From Ichthyophis bannanicus (taxonomy: Eukaryota; Chordata; Amphibia; Gymnophiona; Ichthyophiidae), in contig CM066033.1 of NCBI GenBank assembly GCA_033557465.1, forward strand, positions 708,073,637-708,137,636: a stretch of DNA of 64,000 nucleotides. Reading direction: 5' to 3'. Within the stretch, counting starts at the first letter, position 1; each line of letters starts with the position of its first letter. The notes beneath the pieces are model-generated. The model did no database searches and was not told the DNA's origin. It saw only the letters and a program-made list of their open reading frames with translations. Position numbers and translations under genes: made by a program. Below, in pieces: positions 11,601 through 22,335 of the stretch.

Positions 11601-12591
11601 CTCCCCCGAATCCCTAAACCGCTCCTCCTTCTCCCCCACCTCCTTCTTCAATTCTTCTTCCCTCCGTTCCCTCTCCCTCTTTTTCTTCGATCCCCACATT
11701 ATGAATCTCCCCCGCACCACTGCTTTCAGCCCCTCCCATACCATAACATCCCTCACCTCCCCCATGTCGTTAAAGCTCAGATACTCCTTAATGACTCCCT
11801 GAACATCATCCACCACTCTCTTATCTCGGAGGAGACTATCATTCATTCTCCAAAATATCCCCCCTCGCCCCCGTGAGTTCCGGAGATGAATCTCAACCCC
11901 CTTGTGGTCCGACCACCCCACTTGCACTACACCCCCGTCTTTGACCGCAGGCATCCAGCTCTGATCTATCAAAAGCATGTCTATCCGACTCCAGCTAGCA
12001 TGTGGAGCCGAATAGAAAGTAAACCCCTCCCCTTGCGGGTTCATCACTCTCCACACATCCAACAGGTTATAGCATCTCATCAGCCCTTGCAAACCTAGTC
12101 TATTCTTTCGCCCTCCATCCCCCCCCCTTCGGCTTCCTATCCAACCCGGGGTCCAACACCACGTTAAAGTCCCCTCCAACTAACACCTTCCCCCTCCCGG
12201 CCTTATCAATTAAAGACCGCACCTCTCTCCAGAAACCCCGCTGCTGCCCATTGGGTCCATACACCGCTACAATCACCATATCCTCCCCCCCCAACTTCCC
12301 TGCGATCCCCACCACCCGACCCTCTTGGTCCTTAAACGAGTTCACCACCTGAATCCCACACCCACCCCTTATCATGATGGCCACCCCTCCTTTCCTTCCC
12401 CCCTCCTTGTTGCAGGAAAAGTATTGGTCAGGAAATTGCCGATGCCGCATCCATCCCACATCCCTGGCCCGGAGATGAGTCTCTTGTAGAAGAACCACAT
12501 CCCATTGGTTCCGTACCACTTCCCGGAAGAACAGACCCCTCTTAGTGGGCGAATTCAACCCCCGTACATTAATGGTACCTATACGCAGCAT
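8632..12591 (-). pseudogene. L1 ORF2 endonuclease/reverse transcriptase, multiple frameshifts
   Basis: ORF2 nicks target DNA and reverse-transcribes the element RNA. The start MLRIGTINVRGLN at 12591 opens an APE-type endonuclease with LLQETH, VAVYGPNGQ and GGDFNVVLD. The endonuclease continues in a second frame (12179-11547) with SRIDMLL and GWSDHKGVEI. After a stop and frame change, 11537-11088 gives the RT N-terminal region (GKSPGLDGLTGHFYK). 11094-9559 gives the RT core with KPGKDPGKCSSYRPISLLN, DAEKAFDRVHW, RQGCPLSPLLFV and the catalytic LYADDILLY. 9546-8632 gives the C-terminal Cys/His region (CWRGCGEVGTFWHVWWSC). Several breaks fall at C or G runs, for example near 12120. Confidence 0.88.
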
Positions 12592-13012
12592 CCCTTAACA
12601 ATCCCAAATTTCTCCATCCTCTCCCATAAGGCGTTCCAACCCCCTCCCCCCCTTTCGTCCCCCACCCCCTCCCCCGTATCTTCTCCCTCCCCCCTACCCG
12701 TGCCACTCTTCCCTGTCTTCCCATCCTCCCAGTCCTGACGTCCAATCCCACCACTACCGCCCCCTCCCAGCACACAACCTATGCAACCTTCCACCACTTC
12801 CCCAACCTTACCCCTCCATTCCCCCCTCACCGCCATAAACATATCATTTCCCAGCCACCTCCCCCCATCCTCCCCCCCTTCCCCCTCCGTTAACCACCCC
12901 AACCCTAGTATGCCCTAAATGTCCAGTGTTCATAAACCATGAGCACAGGAGCTCTATCGCCCCTCCTCATGAATTCTGCAAACATCCAGGCCGATCACTC
13001 TACTCGCCAGGT

Positions 13013-14065
13013 TCAGGTCTCCAGCTCTGCTGATGCCTTCTGCCGTTCTTGTGACAATCGCTTCAGACGCTTCCCTTGCTCACCCACGCGCTGCCATTGG
13101 GTGCTGGACTGTATCCGCTGTTTGCCTTTCCCAGCGGTTGACTTGCTCAGCTGCTCCGAGTGCCCCACCGCCGGTAGGCCTTCACAGCCTAATTCCTTCA
13201 ACATCTCCCAGGCCTCGTCTGCAGATTTCACCTTTCGATTCACTCCATTAATGGAAAGCAGAACCCCAAACGGGAACAATCATCTATACCGGTAATTCTT
13301 CCCCCTCAGATAGGCAGTCACTTCTTTCATTGCTCTCCGTCTCTCTAGTGTCCCTTTAGAGAGATCATTGAACATTTCAATTTCAGCGCCTTCCCACGCC
13401 ACTCTCCCAAATTTCCGGGCCACACTGAGAATTTGTTCTTTCAGGGGGAAGCTGCTCAAACAAGCTATAATGTCCCGGGCCTGCTTCTCCCTTCATGGCC
13501 CCAAGCTACGGTGTGCCCGCTCCACATCTATCTGCTCTGGAGTCTTTCCCGGCACATCCCTCAAGTGAAGCACATGGCTACATAGCCGCTGCACCATCTC
13601 AACACAGTCCTTGGGGTCCTTCTCCTCCGGCACCCCCCTGATGCGTAAATTATTCCGCCGCGCCCGGTCCTCGATCTCTTCAATTTTCTCCTGTAACTCC
13701 TCTTGCTGGGACTGAAGCTTGCCTTGCACATCCACTAGGCCTCGCATCTCCCCCTCGCAGTCTTTCACGTGGCTTTCCAGCTCTTCCACCTGACCGCCGA
13801 GACTCCTCACCTCCTGCTGTATCGCCTGAAGGGTTTCCCGCACCTCCTTCCGCATCGCTTTTATCTCCCCTTTCATGTCCGCCTTAAATTCTTGCAGCCA
13901 TCTCCTCAGGGGCAATTCGTCCACCCCCTCAGCGTCGGTGGCGTCGTCCTCCTCCGAGTCACCTCCGGCATCTCCCGCTCCGGACGACTCCCTCGCCGCA
14001 GCTGCCATCAGCTCTCGGCGTACGTATGGAGACTGGAAGCCCTCTAATTTCTTCCGTGCTGCCAT
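13013..14065 (-). pseudogene. L1 ORF1 protein, frameshifted
   Basis: The 190-residue frame at 13493-14065 starts with MAARKKLEG. It has a Lys/Glu-rich coiled-coil region (about residues 60-135) and then the RRM start ARRNNLRIRGVPEEKD (about residue 140), ending at VERAHRSLGP. The continuation lies in another frame down to about 13013 (FPFGVLLSINGVNRKVKSADEAW). ORF1 proteins of L1 elements are trimeric RNA chaperones that coat the element RNA. The ATG at 14065 is the natural start; the frame change near 13490 breaks the gene. Confidence 0.8.
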
Positions 14066-14195
14066 CTCAGACCTGGATGCTCACTTTCTTTCCACTATTC
14101 CCGGTGGGGGCCCGCAATTAAGTCACTTTACTTGGGATTCGAACAGAGCTAGGCTTTCAAGCTGCCATGAGCTCCGTGACGTCACCGGAAGTCTC

Positions 14196-14665
14196 CTTTT
14201 TTTTTTTTTTTGAGGAATAGATTCCCTGTCCAATCACGGACGAATGGATGCCCTGTCCAGTCCCTGAGGCATTCTATCCCAGGAACCACTCAGATCAATT
14301 ACAGACTGCACGGCTCTACATTGCCTACTATTTGCTGGAAACTGAGAAATACTGGCTGGTTTGGGATGCACAGGTGTTTATATAGGGCGACGTCATTAAA
14401 CCAGAAATTTTGGTCTCCATCTAGTGGAAAGAGAGCATAAACTCACATGTCTGGACTGGTCTGGAGGGACAAAGAGGAAGCTGAGAGATCCTTAACAGCC
14501 TCCAGTGAGTGTCCTCAAGGAAATATAAGAATCCATGAAGAGAGTGGAGATACTAGACGTGGTTCTTACAAATGGAGATGGTTTCTAATGTTAGGTCAAA
14601 TGAGCTCTAATGATCATCAAATGGTATGATTTAATATGGTTTTAATATTTAATATTAATATTTTT
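14196..14665. other. Unassigned DNA with poly(T)
   Basis: A 15-nt T run at the L1 5' junction is followed by about 450 bp in which I recognise no gene or repeat. Confidence 0.4.
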
Positions 14666-14842
14666 AACATTTCAAAAGTAGTGCCTCCAGGCGCTGCTCG
14701 CTGCACCTCCAGCCACCAAGAGCCTGATCAGCGTCGGGAAGGCGAGCGGGAAGGAAAGCCCCTCCCACAATCACTTCCACAAGGCCAACCAGGCCCACTG
14801 GAATCCTGGACTCAGCAACATTTCAAAAGTAGTGCCTCCAGG
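14666..14842 (+). repeat. 26-bp direct repeat with 151-bp spacing
   Basis: A 26-bp sequence beginning aacatttcaaaagtagtgcc occurs at 14666-14691 and again at 14817-14842. It may be a tandem duplication in the 5' part of the L2-like LINE that follows, or flanking duplications of a 125-bp insertion. Confidence 0.7.
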
Positions 14843-17232
14843 TGTGCCCATGCCTGAGGACCTCACCAGAGGGCCCTTTGGCATAGGCCCTTAGGCGCAG
14901 ACCGAGGGAGACATCAAGAGGACACGACCAACAAGGTGACTTTACCCCGAACCACACTCCCCAGCACAAAACTCTCCTAATCGCTCTCTCACGCAGCCAA
15001 AGCCTCCCTTTGTGATACCTGAGGACTGCAGACACCGATCCAGCAAAAACACCATGCCCTCCCAGGTAAGTGTCAACTTCACAGCTCAATATGCTGCCAC
15101 ACAATCTCCTACCTTACTTTGTCATGTTATTACTGCTACTATTCCTTCTAATGACAACATATGTGCTAGCCTCTCAAAGTAATGACATTCCAATCCATCA
15201 CTGACCTCAACTTCCCATTCCAAATCCCTGCCTCAAAGCCCAGCATGCAAAATCACCACGCAGATTACTTGAAATCAACACCACTAAGCAATAGAAACCA
15301 GACATCATGCAGAAGCAACTGCCAGATCCAAGCCAATGTTTCCTCATCAATGCACGCTCAATACGTAACAAGATCCACACGATTACAGACTTCATACATC
15401 TCAACATTGACCTTATGGACATCACATAAAGCTGGACCTCAAACTCGGACAATATCCTACTCAATCAGCAAGTACCTCCGCACTACAAGCTGTTGAACTG
15501 CCCCAGAATCACAAAAAGAGGTAGAGGAGTCCTAACATTAGCCAAAGAGCCCCCCACCCCACTGGACCCCTGCCCAGTCACCTGGATAAAATCCCTCCAG
15601 TCTGAATTCGCACCAATTATTCTGAAGATAGTCCACTCGTCCCTATCACAGGGGCACTTACCTTCTGCTCTGAAACAGGCATCAATACAATCCGTCCTAA
15701 AGAAATCATCAATGGATCAGACCGACCCTAGCTCATATCGACCAATTGCCAGTATTCCATTCCTCTCCAAGATAACTGAAAAGGCTGTACAGCTTCAACT
15801 TCAAGAACACATTGACACCCATGATCCCCTTGATCCACAACACGGTTTCTGCCCTCAACATGGTGTAGACACCCTACTCACGGCTCTCTTCAACACATTA
15901 ATCAGGGGTCTAGACAAGCCGCATCAGGGATTTATTATTACCTTTCTGGACATCAGAGCTGTATTCGATTCACTATCGCGCAACACACAACTTACAAGGC
16001 TCAGTGACATAGGTCTCTGTAAGAACACAATAAATTGGTTCACCTCTTACCTCACTAATAGAATGCTACAGGTAAAAGGCAGACATGACAAATCCAACCA
16101 CTTCAGGCTAACAGGGTATACCACAGTGTTCAGCATTACCAGCCCTCATATTCAACATCTATTTTCATCCTATTTGCAATATACTGAGGAAATTCAAAAA
16201 TGCATTTTCATCTATATGCCGATGACATCATGTTCTACATGCCCTTCCACACTCTTATCCCAGACTGCTCGATTATTTCTGATTGCCTTTCAGCCCCCAC
16301 AGATCACCTCACACAACGTAACCTAGCAGTAAACAACAGCAAGAAAGAGGCACTTCTGGTCACAAGAGACCCCTTCTTCAAACCGCCAGAGAAACTCATG
16401 CTCCAAAACACGATAAAAAAATGAAGTCAAATACCTCAGCATAACACTGGATCATAACCTCAACATGTTTTCTCATATCAAGAAATCAGCCAATGCAGCT
16501 ACATGAAACGCAAATCCCTCCAGCATTTACAACCATTATTCCAATACAATGACTTCAGAACACTTTTTCAGACCATCATAACGCCCCATCTCGACTATGG
16601 CAACAAACTATACCAAAGGCTGCCAAAACAAGCACTATACCCACTTCAACTAGTACAGAATACAGCTTCCAGAATCCTGACGGGAACTTCAAGAAGGCAA
16701 TACATCACACCAACTCTAAAGAGCCTCCATCACATCAATTCTAAAGAGCCTCCACTGGCCCAAAGAACAAAATACAAGGTCATAACCACCATCTATAAAA
16801 TCATCCATAATGCATCAGCTCCCTGCCTGGAAGACAATCACTAGAGCACCCTCAATAAGGCCTAGAAGATCAGCAAATCAGAACTTTCTAGTCATCTTCC
16901 CCTTCAAGACCACGCAGCAAACGAGCAATAGAGTCAAAAATTTTCTGTGCTTGTTCCAACAATTTGGAACTCACTTCCGGAAGCTATCAGATCAGCACAG
17001 TCGACTCAAGGTCTTAAGAAACTATTAAAAACACATCTGTTTATTGAACACTTTGGTTTCAATGATATCACTTTAACTACACACACCATAACCCCAACCA
17101 CACTCTGAACATCTATAAAAACCCATTTTGTTAGCTCCACGTTTGCTTCCCTTAGTTATATGTAATCACAAAATATTTGCATTTGTTGTTCTATGTAAAC
17201 CGCCTTGGCATGAAGGTGGTATAAAAAAAACA
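14843..17232 (+). mobile_element. L2-like LINE with internal deletion
   Basis: Plus-strand LINE whose endonuclease start is recognisable (FLINARSIRNKIHTITDFIHLNIDLM near 15345-15420) and whose RT and C-terminal parts follow. The endonuclease is joined after about 15535 directly to the pre-RT region, so most of the endonuclease domain is missing. The 3' UTR ends with tgtaaaccgccttggcatg...ggtggtataaaaaaaa at 17196-17231. That hairpin-forming tail is shared with other L2-like copies and one SINE in this window. The next element, DIRS-B, starts right behind it. Confidence 0.8.
15340..17030 (+). pseudogene. L2-like LINE ORF2 (EN remnant, RT, C-terminus), broken
   Basis: The main frame (15493-16326) carries PCPVTWIKSL, SSYRPIASIPFLSKITEKA, QHGFCPQHGVDTLL and FLDIRAVFDSL. 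The last has Arg-Ala where the second copy at 45744-46739 has IAAAFDSV. After a frame change, 16200-16424 reads HLYADDIMFYMP, the catalytic YADD box. After another, 16503-16844 reads PHLDYGNKLYQRLPKQ...LQLVQNTASRILTGTSRRQYITPTL. Stops and frameshifts make the gene non-functional. Confidence 0.85.
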
Positions 17233-17274
17233 TGGAAATTACACTTACCTGGTAATTGATGTTCCTTGAGGGAG

Positions 17275-17690
17275 TACAGTTCAGTCCTCCACCACTGGGT
17301 AGTGCACCTCCTCCTGCAACATTTATTTTTATTTAGACAGTTTTGTATACCGCCTTATCCTTCAATCAAAGCGGTCACAACACAATTGGGGGATACATTT
17401 AACACGCGGGGATATGAGACACATACACTAATACTTACAGGGAACATGGGCAATGGAGGGTTAAGTGGCTTGCCCAAGACCACAAGGAGCATCTGTGGGA
17501 CTAGAAACCCCAGTCCTTCCGGCCCAAGGTTGCTGTCCTCTAGTGGGATTTGAACCCCCGACCTTCCGGCCTGAAGTACCGTGCCCCAACCACTAGGCTA
17601 CTCCTCCCAGTCTAACATGGAGACTGGACAAGTCAAACTTGTGACATCACCGGGTATATCCTGCTGGTCTTCTCCCATGATCCCCCAGTG
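17275..17690 (-). repeat. DIRS-B left inverted terminal repeat, split by SINE
   Basis: The 120 bp outside the SINE (17275-17317/17322 and 17614/17618-17690) are the reverse complement of 23291-23410. I see no mismatch by eye over these 120 positions. The repeat contains cctccaccactgggtagtgc and ends tgatcccccagtg. Confidence 0.85.
17323..17613 (-). mobile_element. tRNA-derived SINE with LINE-like tail
   Basis: On the minus strand the head (17613 downwards) reads tgggaggagtagcctagtgg, then a B-box-like gggttcaaatcccac, as in tRNA-derived SINEs. The body includes the reverse complement of aagtggcttgcccaagacca. The tail carries an aaggcggtatacaaaac hairpin half that resembles the L2-like LINE 3' ends here. 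It interrupts the DIRS-B terminal repeat and is flanked by aacat (17318-17322 and 17614-17618), a short target duplication. Confidence 0.85.
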
Positions 17691-18009
17691 ACCTACTGTC
17701 AAAGCAGACTCAAAGGAGCAAACAAACAACCAGTTAAAGTACTAAATACAAAGCTATGCTCAAACTTCAACTTTAAAATCACAGGGCCCCAAAAAGAAAG
17801 GCCAAAAACACCCTCCTCCGTGCCCCTGTCCCCCTGCGCACCAAACAGCGGAAGACAGAGAGCTAGAAGGAAGGAGAACTAAGGAAGAGTATAGGCAGAA
17901 AAGGTTGCTCTCGCGATTACCTGCCAATCAGAGCCCGTTGCCGACTCTAGGATCCGAAAGCATACTCGGAACTGACGCCTCGCATCTGAAACATCCATCC
18001 CCGGGCGGG

Positions 18010-18115
18010 AATGAGGACTGAACTGTACTCCCTCAAGGAACATCAATTACCAGGTAAGTGTAATTTCCATTTCCTTATCGGTCCTACAGTTCAGTCCTCC
18101 ACCACTGGGATGTAC
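18010..18115 (-). repeat. DIRS-B internal complementary region
   Basis: This block contains, in order, gggaatgaggactgaactgt, the reverse complement of the left terminus (caattaccaggtaagtgtaa) and then ttccttatcggtcctacagt, the reverse complement of the right terminus. It therefore reproduces the junction of the two element ends, as expected for the region that templates circularisation of DIRS cDNA. Confidence 0.85.
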
Positions 18116-18689
18116 CAGAGCAGTAATCATTGGGAGGGACCTATCCAGTCGGCTCGGCCCCTAAACGAACAGAGCAGGCACCGACCCCAGCCCGCTCCTC
18201 ACGTCAACAGGCGGTAAGCCAACCAGGAAGACACGACCGAGAGCCCACTTGGATCCTCTTCACTGGTGAAAACAGCACAGAACTCTGCCCCAAGCAGCGC
18301 TAGTGCTTCAGAAAGACAAACTCGCCATCGCAAACACACTGAACGCCCTAGAAACAGACCTACTGAGAAGGCTACCGGAGCTCCGCCTGAAAAATCCGCT
18401 TGCGCTCCCCCTTGGCTCTCGACCCCACCAGGGTGTCAAGTGTTAGCAACCGCTGCTCTCCCGCAGAACCCGCCTCCACGGAGGGACAGGCAGCGAAGAG
18501 ACCTCCCAGAAAGCGACGGAACCTCACCTAAGGTCCAAGGAACGCAGGTTACAAGCAAAGTGTTCTTGCGTAAGTCCCAAACCGACAACTAAACAGGCAC
18601 AGCCGGATTCCACAAGGGAGAACGGAACCGATGTCCATCCAGACAGAGGTGGGAAGCAAAATGAGGGAAATGGAAAAACCACCAGCGTC

Positions 18690-18865
18690 AAACACCCTAT
18701 TTGTCACACCTCTTAAGGGCTTTATTCTTTGCAACACAAAGTAGCTCTACAGCTATGTCCTGGACCAGTTGGAGTCTTTTTAATTGAGAATGTGGAATGC
18801 AGCTAAGCAATGAGTTGCAATAAACCAAGCGTGATCCACCAAGGGCATATAAGAGGGTGTCAAGT
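18690..18865 (-). pseudogene. L2-like LINE ORF2 fragment inside DIRS-B
   Basis: The minus strand reads LVYCNSLLSCIPHSQLKRLQ followed by LVQDIAVELL, the post-RT block conserved in L2/CR1 LINEs. Only about 170 bp are recognisable, with no intact frame. Confidence 0.6.
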
Positions 18866-18929
18866 GCCCCAGAGTCCAGCGTTGTTTCAGAAGATGTGGA
18901 GTCTTACATGGTGTGACAAAAAAGAAAGG

Positions 18930-19410
18930 AGACTCTGGTAGCCACGCCCACGATGCAATGCCAGTAGGCCAACCGCTTACATCACCTGGATATGCCCTCC
19001 GGAAGTGGAACCACCATGCAGAAGTAGCAATCGCCGACGTGATCCATGGGCCTTCTCCAGATCATTGGAACCGCAAAAGACTTTGATGGTCTTTTCCCAT
19101 CCATCCACAGCCTGAGATCTGCTACACATGTATTGCAGCATATGTGTGGCGCCTAGCTTTTATCCTGATCTTTTATTCTGCAGCCAAAATATAAATTGTA
19201 GGCTTTCTGAACCGCCACAGTCATATGCCATTTTTTGTGATGTAAAAGTCACATCACCACAGCTAGAGCAGAAATTATCTGCATGATTAACACCAGGACG
19301 AGGAATCGCCAAATATGCTGTGAGTGACCTATCGGTATAAAATAAATATGTCTTTTTTTTTTTTTTTTTATTACTGTCAAGCGAGGCAAATTTAAGTAGT
19401 GACTGCATCA
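18930..19410 (-). pseudogene. Unidentified Cys-rich protein fragment, frameshifted
   Basis: One minus-strand frame (19400-19160) reads YLAIPRPGVNHADNFCSSCG followed by DVTFTSQKM. In another frame at about 19130-18980 the strand reads RLWMDGKRPSKSFAVPMIWR followed by RPMDHVGDCYFCMV. The two parts look like one CxxC and one CYFC Cys-pair module of the same protein broken by indels. I have seen similar unnamed Cys-rich proteins in animal genomes, but cannot name a family or function. It lies between RNase H and the 3' end of DIRS-B, so it may be a separate insertion. A T run at 19351-19369 is next to it. Confidence 0.4.
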
Positions 19411-19499
19411 ACTGGTTTTGGACAGTTATTTCGATTGGTTGCAAGTAAAGATTATGCAAGCTCACGCAAATGTTGCAGAATACACTGGTAATGGTCCCC

Positions 19500-20060
19500 A
19501 CTGACTAATGAAGAGCACATATCTTAGCAACCAGACCCAGTCGGCCATTTTCACTATGACCTCTGAAAGGCATAGGATGGACCGGGCCATGGCCCCGTAC
19601 CAATGCGTCGACGCTATCCAGTAGCCTCATATGTCCTCTGCTAAACATCGACCCGTCGCCGCAGACTGACAGGTCGCCATGAGGTCCAATATGGGCTGAC
19701 CGCATCTGAGCACATGCGGCGCGCACACCGCCTGATGCAATCTCACTCCTCCGGCAAACACTCGGACCCCGCTAAGGACATTCGCCACCACAGTGTCCCC
19801 ACCGAAACGCAGGCCGCCAAGGCTTCAACCGCGCATGCTGTCCCTTCGCTCGGGCCACCCTGACCACCCGACCGACTCCACCCTGCCGATCGAAATAGGC
19901 CACCATCCCGGAGATCTCAGACAGCACCTACAGAGCTCGATCCGCTACCATGCCCGTGAACGCCTGCCACGGCTGACGTACCACGCACCGTTCCAGTCAG
20001 ACGATGGAACACTGGGCGTGCTGCGTACACTAAAACACCTTGTACATAAACGATCCCCAA
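19500..20060 (-). pseudogene. DIRS-B RNase H remnant
   Basis: Minus-strand translation gives MVAYFDRQGG, matching the VVAYIIRQGG block of DIRS-C RNase H. Further on, CGQPILDLMATCQSA matches WGTPVMDLMATFHSA of DIRS-C and WGTLDIDLFASPWNA of DIRS-D. Many frameshifts and stops separate these blocks. GC content is high, and the domain lies where the DIRS gene order predicts. Confidence 0.65.
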
Positions 20061-20189
20061 AATGTAGCTGAGTCTAACCACGCTCCGGCCAAGCTCCCGG
20101 AAGAAAGGGCCAGAACCTTATAAAAAAGAAGTGGGGACAATTAGGAAGGCTTTCCTGTTTGATTATTCTTTTTTTTTTTTTTTTCCTTC

Positions 20190-21240
20190 TTACAACTCCA
20201 TAAGGGCCACAAGGCACACAACCGAACAGGGCATTGTCCAGAGAACGCAAGGCCCCTCCTCCAGGCTGACTCCACAGCCTAAACCGGCAGTCACCTTAGC
20301 TGATGCCGAGCAGCGCGGAAGCCAACTTGTAAGCCCAGCATATGAAGTATGCCTACTAGTACAGCATTCCACAATGGAGTGACATGTAACCGGACGGCTT
20401 TGAATATGAACCTACAGATATCCCGCGCTTGCTCCAAGACAAGCACTGTGCAGCCTACTGGTCTTCTCGGAGCACCACCATGACCCGAAGACCTAAACCG
20501 GCCAGCAAAAGACGACGTACGCTGGGCCCGAAGGAACCTGGTTGAACGGATCCCAGCACTCCCTGTATCGTTAGGATCGGAGCCTCCCCCCAAGGACTCA
20601 GCCCTGGCTGGAACCGGCTGAGCATAACTCCAGGCCCTGCGGCGAGCCCCCACGAAGAAGTGGGACGCAACGATGCCTTGAGGAAAGGGAAGGCCCAATG
20701 GGTGAAGCAAGTTGCTAGCCGACCAAGGGAGTAAACCCCACACGCGCACCTCAACGGAAGGTCGGAAGAACCGAGGATTCTGGTCCCACAGGTGCGCCTG
20801 CTAGCCTTTAACAACATACACCTCCGCAGGTACAAAAAACTTAAATTGTGAACACCTTCAGGGGTAAGGGGAATAGACGACAGCCTCCGACTGTTGACTA
20901 CCTTGTCTTGCACAACAGACAGCAGCACCCCACCAAACAAATGATTGGGAATATATGACCTCAGAACCCCAAGACAGAGGTAAAACAGTAGAACGTGCAG
21001 TGGACGTGAATTTCCAGATCTGCCAGCCCCCCTGCCCACATTGAGAAGAGGCAGGGAAGAACTGGACCGGCGGATCTGGAGGGGTGCCTCCTGGACAGCC
21101 GGGCCACCGAAGGGAAAGCTGATGACTGAGGCCCAAACTCCTCAGGATGGCCCCGTCTTGCATTGGCAACCCCATGCAACACCATGACAACCCCGCTCAC
21201 GATATCCCAAGCGATCTCTGTCATTGCTGCAACAATCACC
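20190..21240 (-). pseudogene. Probable decayed DIRS-B reverse transcriptase region
   Basis: This region lies directly upstream (on the minus strand) of RNase H and contains overlapping minus-strand frames (20291-21039) with no recognisable catalytic motif. I assign it to DIRS-B pol by position only. Decay at CpG sites or an unrelated insertion could equally explain it. Confidence 0.3.
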
Positions 21241-21639
21241 TGAGCATGAGATCACAGACGGAACACGGACATGCAGACGCACTCAAGGAGAATGCACCTA
21301 AGTAGTATGAGCCTATCCAACATCCAGCACCACATGTCCAGGTGTCCCACTCCTGTCACCCAAAACACAGGACGCTTGAACCTAGGTGACCGTCATAGCA
21401 AAGACAGGGAGGCCTGACTGCCGCTATCAACCCTTCCAGGACCCTGGAACACTAAGCCCCGGACTGTGCCATCCAGCAACACTTCTCACGATCCCCAGCA
21501 GGGGCCTTTCCCCAGATGGCCCAGATGGGCAGTGTTCCCGCCAAATGGGCAAGCTGCGCTCTGATAACATAGTGCAGAAAACCAAATCAAAGTGTCTTAA
21601 CCTAGCTAATTTTTGTCTAATAGTGATCATTCATAATAT

Positions 21640-21834
21640 CAGCCAGGCTCAATCATAACATTAGTATTAATGATCTCTAAAGATTGAAGAGTTACTAATG
21701 TTCAATTCCCTGTTCTTTGTAAACTCAATGTTGTTTGTATACATTGCAGTATTCTTGTTCGATGTACACCGCGCTGATTTTAATAGCGCGGTATAGAAAA
21801 AATGTTAAATAAAATAAATAAATAAATAATTGGG
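21640..21834 (+). mobile_element. L2-like LINE or SINE 3' tail with perfect hairpin
   Basis: The tail contains accgcgct (21768-21775) and its exact reverse complement agcgcggt (21785-21792), followed by atagaaaa and ataaat repeats. The same arrangement ends the LINE at 17196-17231, the SINE at 17323-17613 and a minus-strand tail at 57110-57186. Confidence 0.7.
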
Positions 21835-21854
21835 TTGTTTTTTTTTTTTTTTAA

Positions 21855-22335
21855 AGAGCTTCAAAAGCGATCTTGGAAACTACAGACCAATGAATCTGAG
21901 TTCAGTGCCAGTTAAATTATAGAACTTGTTCTGAAAAGCAGCACCAAGCTGTCTTTTCAAAGGGTTAATAAACATGTGAGTAAGCCAAATGATATGTATC
22001 TGGATGTTTTAGAAGGTACTTGACAAAGCCCCTTATGAACTTCTCCTGAGGAAGGAGATGATGTGCTATTATAGAATAGAAAATGGATCAAAAACAGGAA
22101 CACAATAGGACTAAATGGCCAGTTTTCTCACAGGAGACCCGTAAATAGTGGAATGTCTCGGGATCTGCACTGGAACTGGCATCTGGTAACAGCTACTGCA
22201 CTAAAATGATCTGGAAAAGAGATCAGCAAGCATGGCGATCAAATTTGCAGATGGCATAACGACATTTAGAGGCTGTCTGCACAATTTCCAAGTGAATAAA
22301 CATGGAAATAGCATCCTTATGTAAATGACAATTTC
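21855..22335 (+). pseudogene. CR1-like LINE reverse transcriptase core remnant
   Basis: Broken plus-strand reading gives NYRPMNLSSVPVKL, then a DKAPYELLLRKE-like block, then KFADGITTF, the counterpart of the catalytic FADD box with Asp replaced by Gly. It is inside DIRS-B and follows a T run at 21838-21852. No frame longer than about 60 codons survives. Confidence 0.6.

Larger units (their letters stand above)
8212..14195 (-). mobile_element. L1/Tx1-like LINE, near full length, ORFs broken
   Basis: Read on the minus strand the element has a 5' UTR (about 14066-14195), ORF1 (about 13010-14065), ORF2 (8632-12591), a C-rich (G-rich on its own strand) 3' UTR and a poly(A) tail, seen as T at 8212-8224. 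Another T run at 14197-14211 flanks the 5' end, so insertion into a poly(T) target is likely and the target duplication cannot be resolved. Length is about 6 kb. Protein similarity is closest to the L1 at 50223-56758. ORF2 is split by several frameshifts. Confidence 0.85.

Noticed and set aside
17560..17613. Possible minus-strand tRNA gene
   Set aside because: Only promoter-box similarity and no cloverleaf; it is the head of a tRNA-derived SINE flanked by short duplications.
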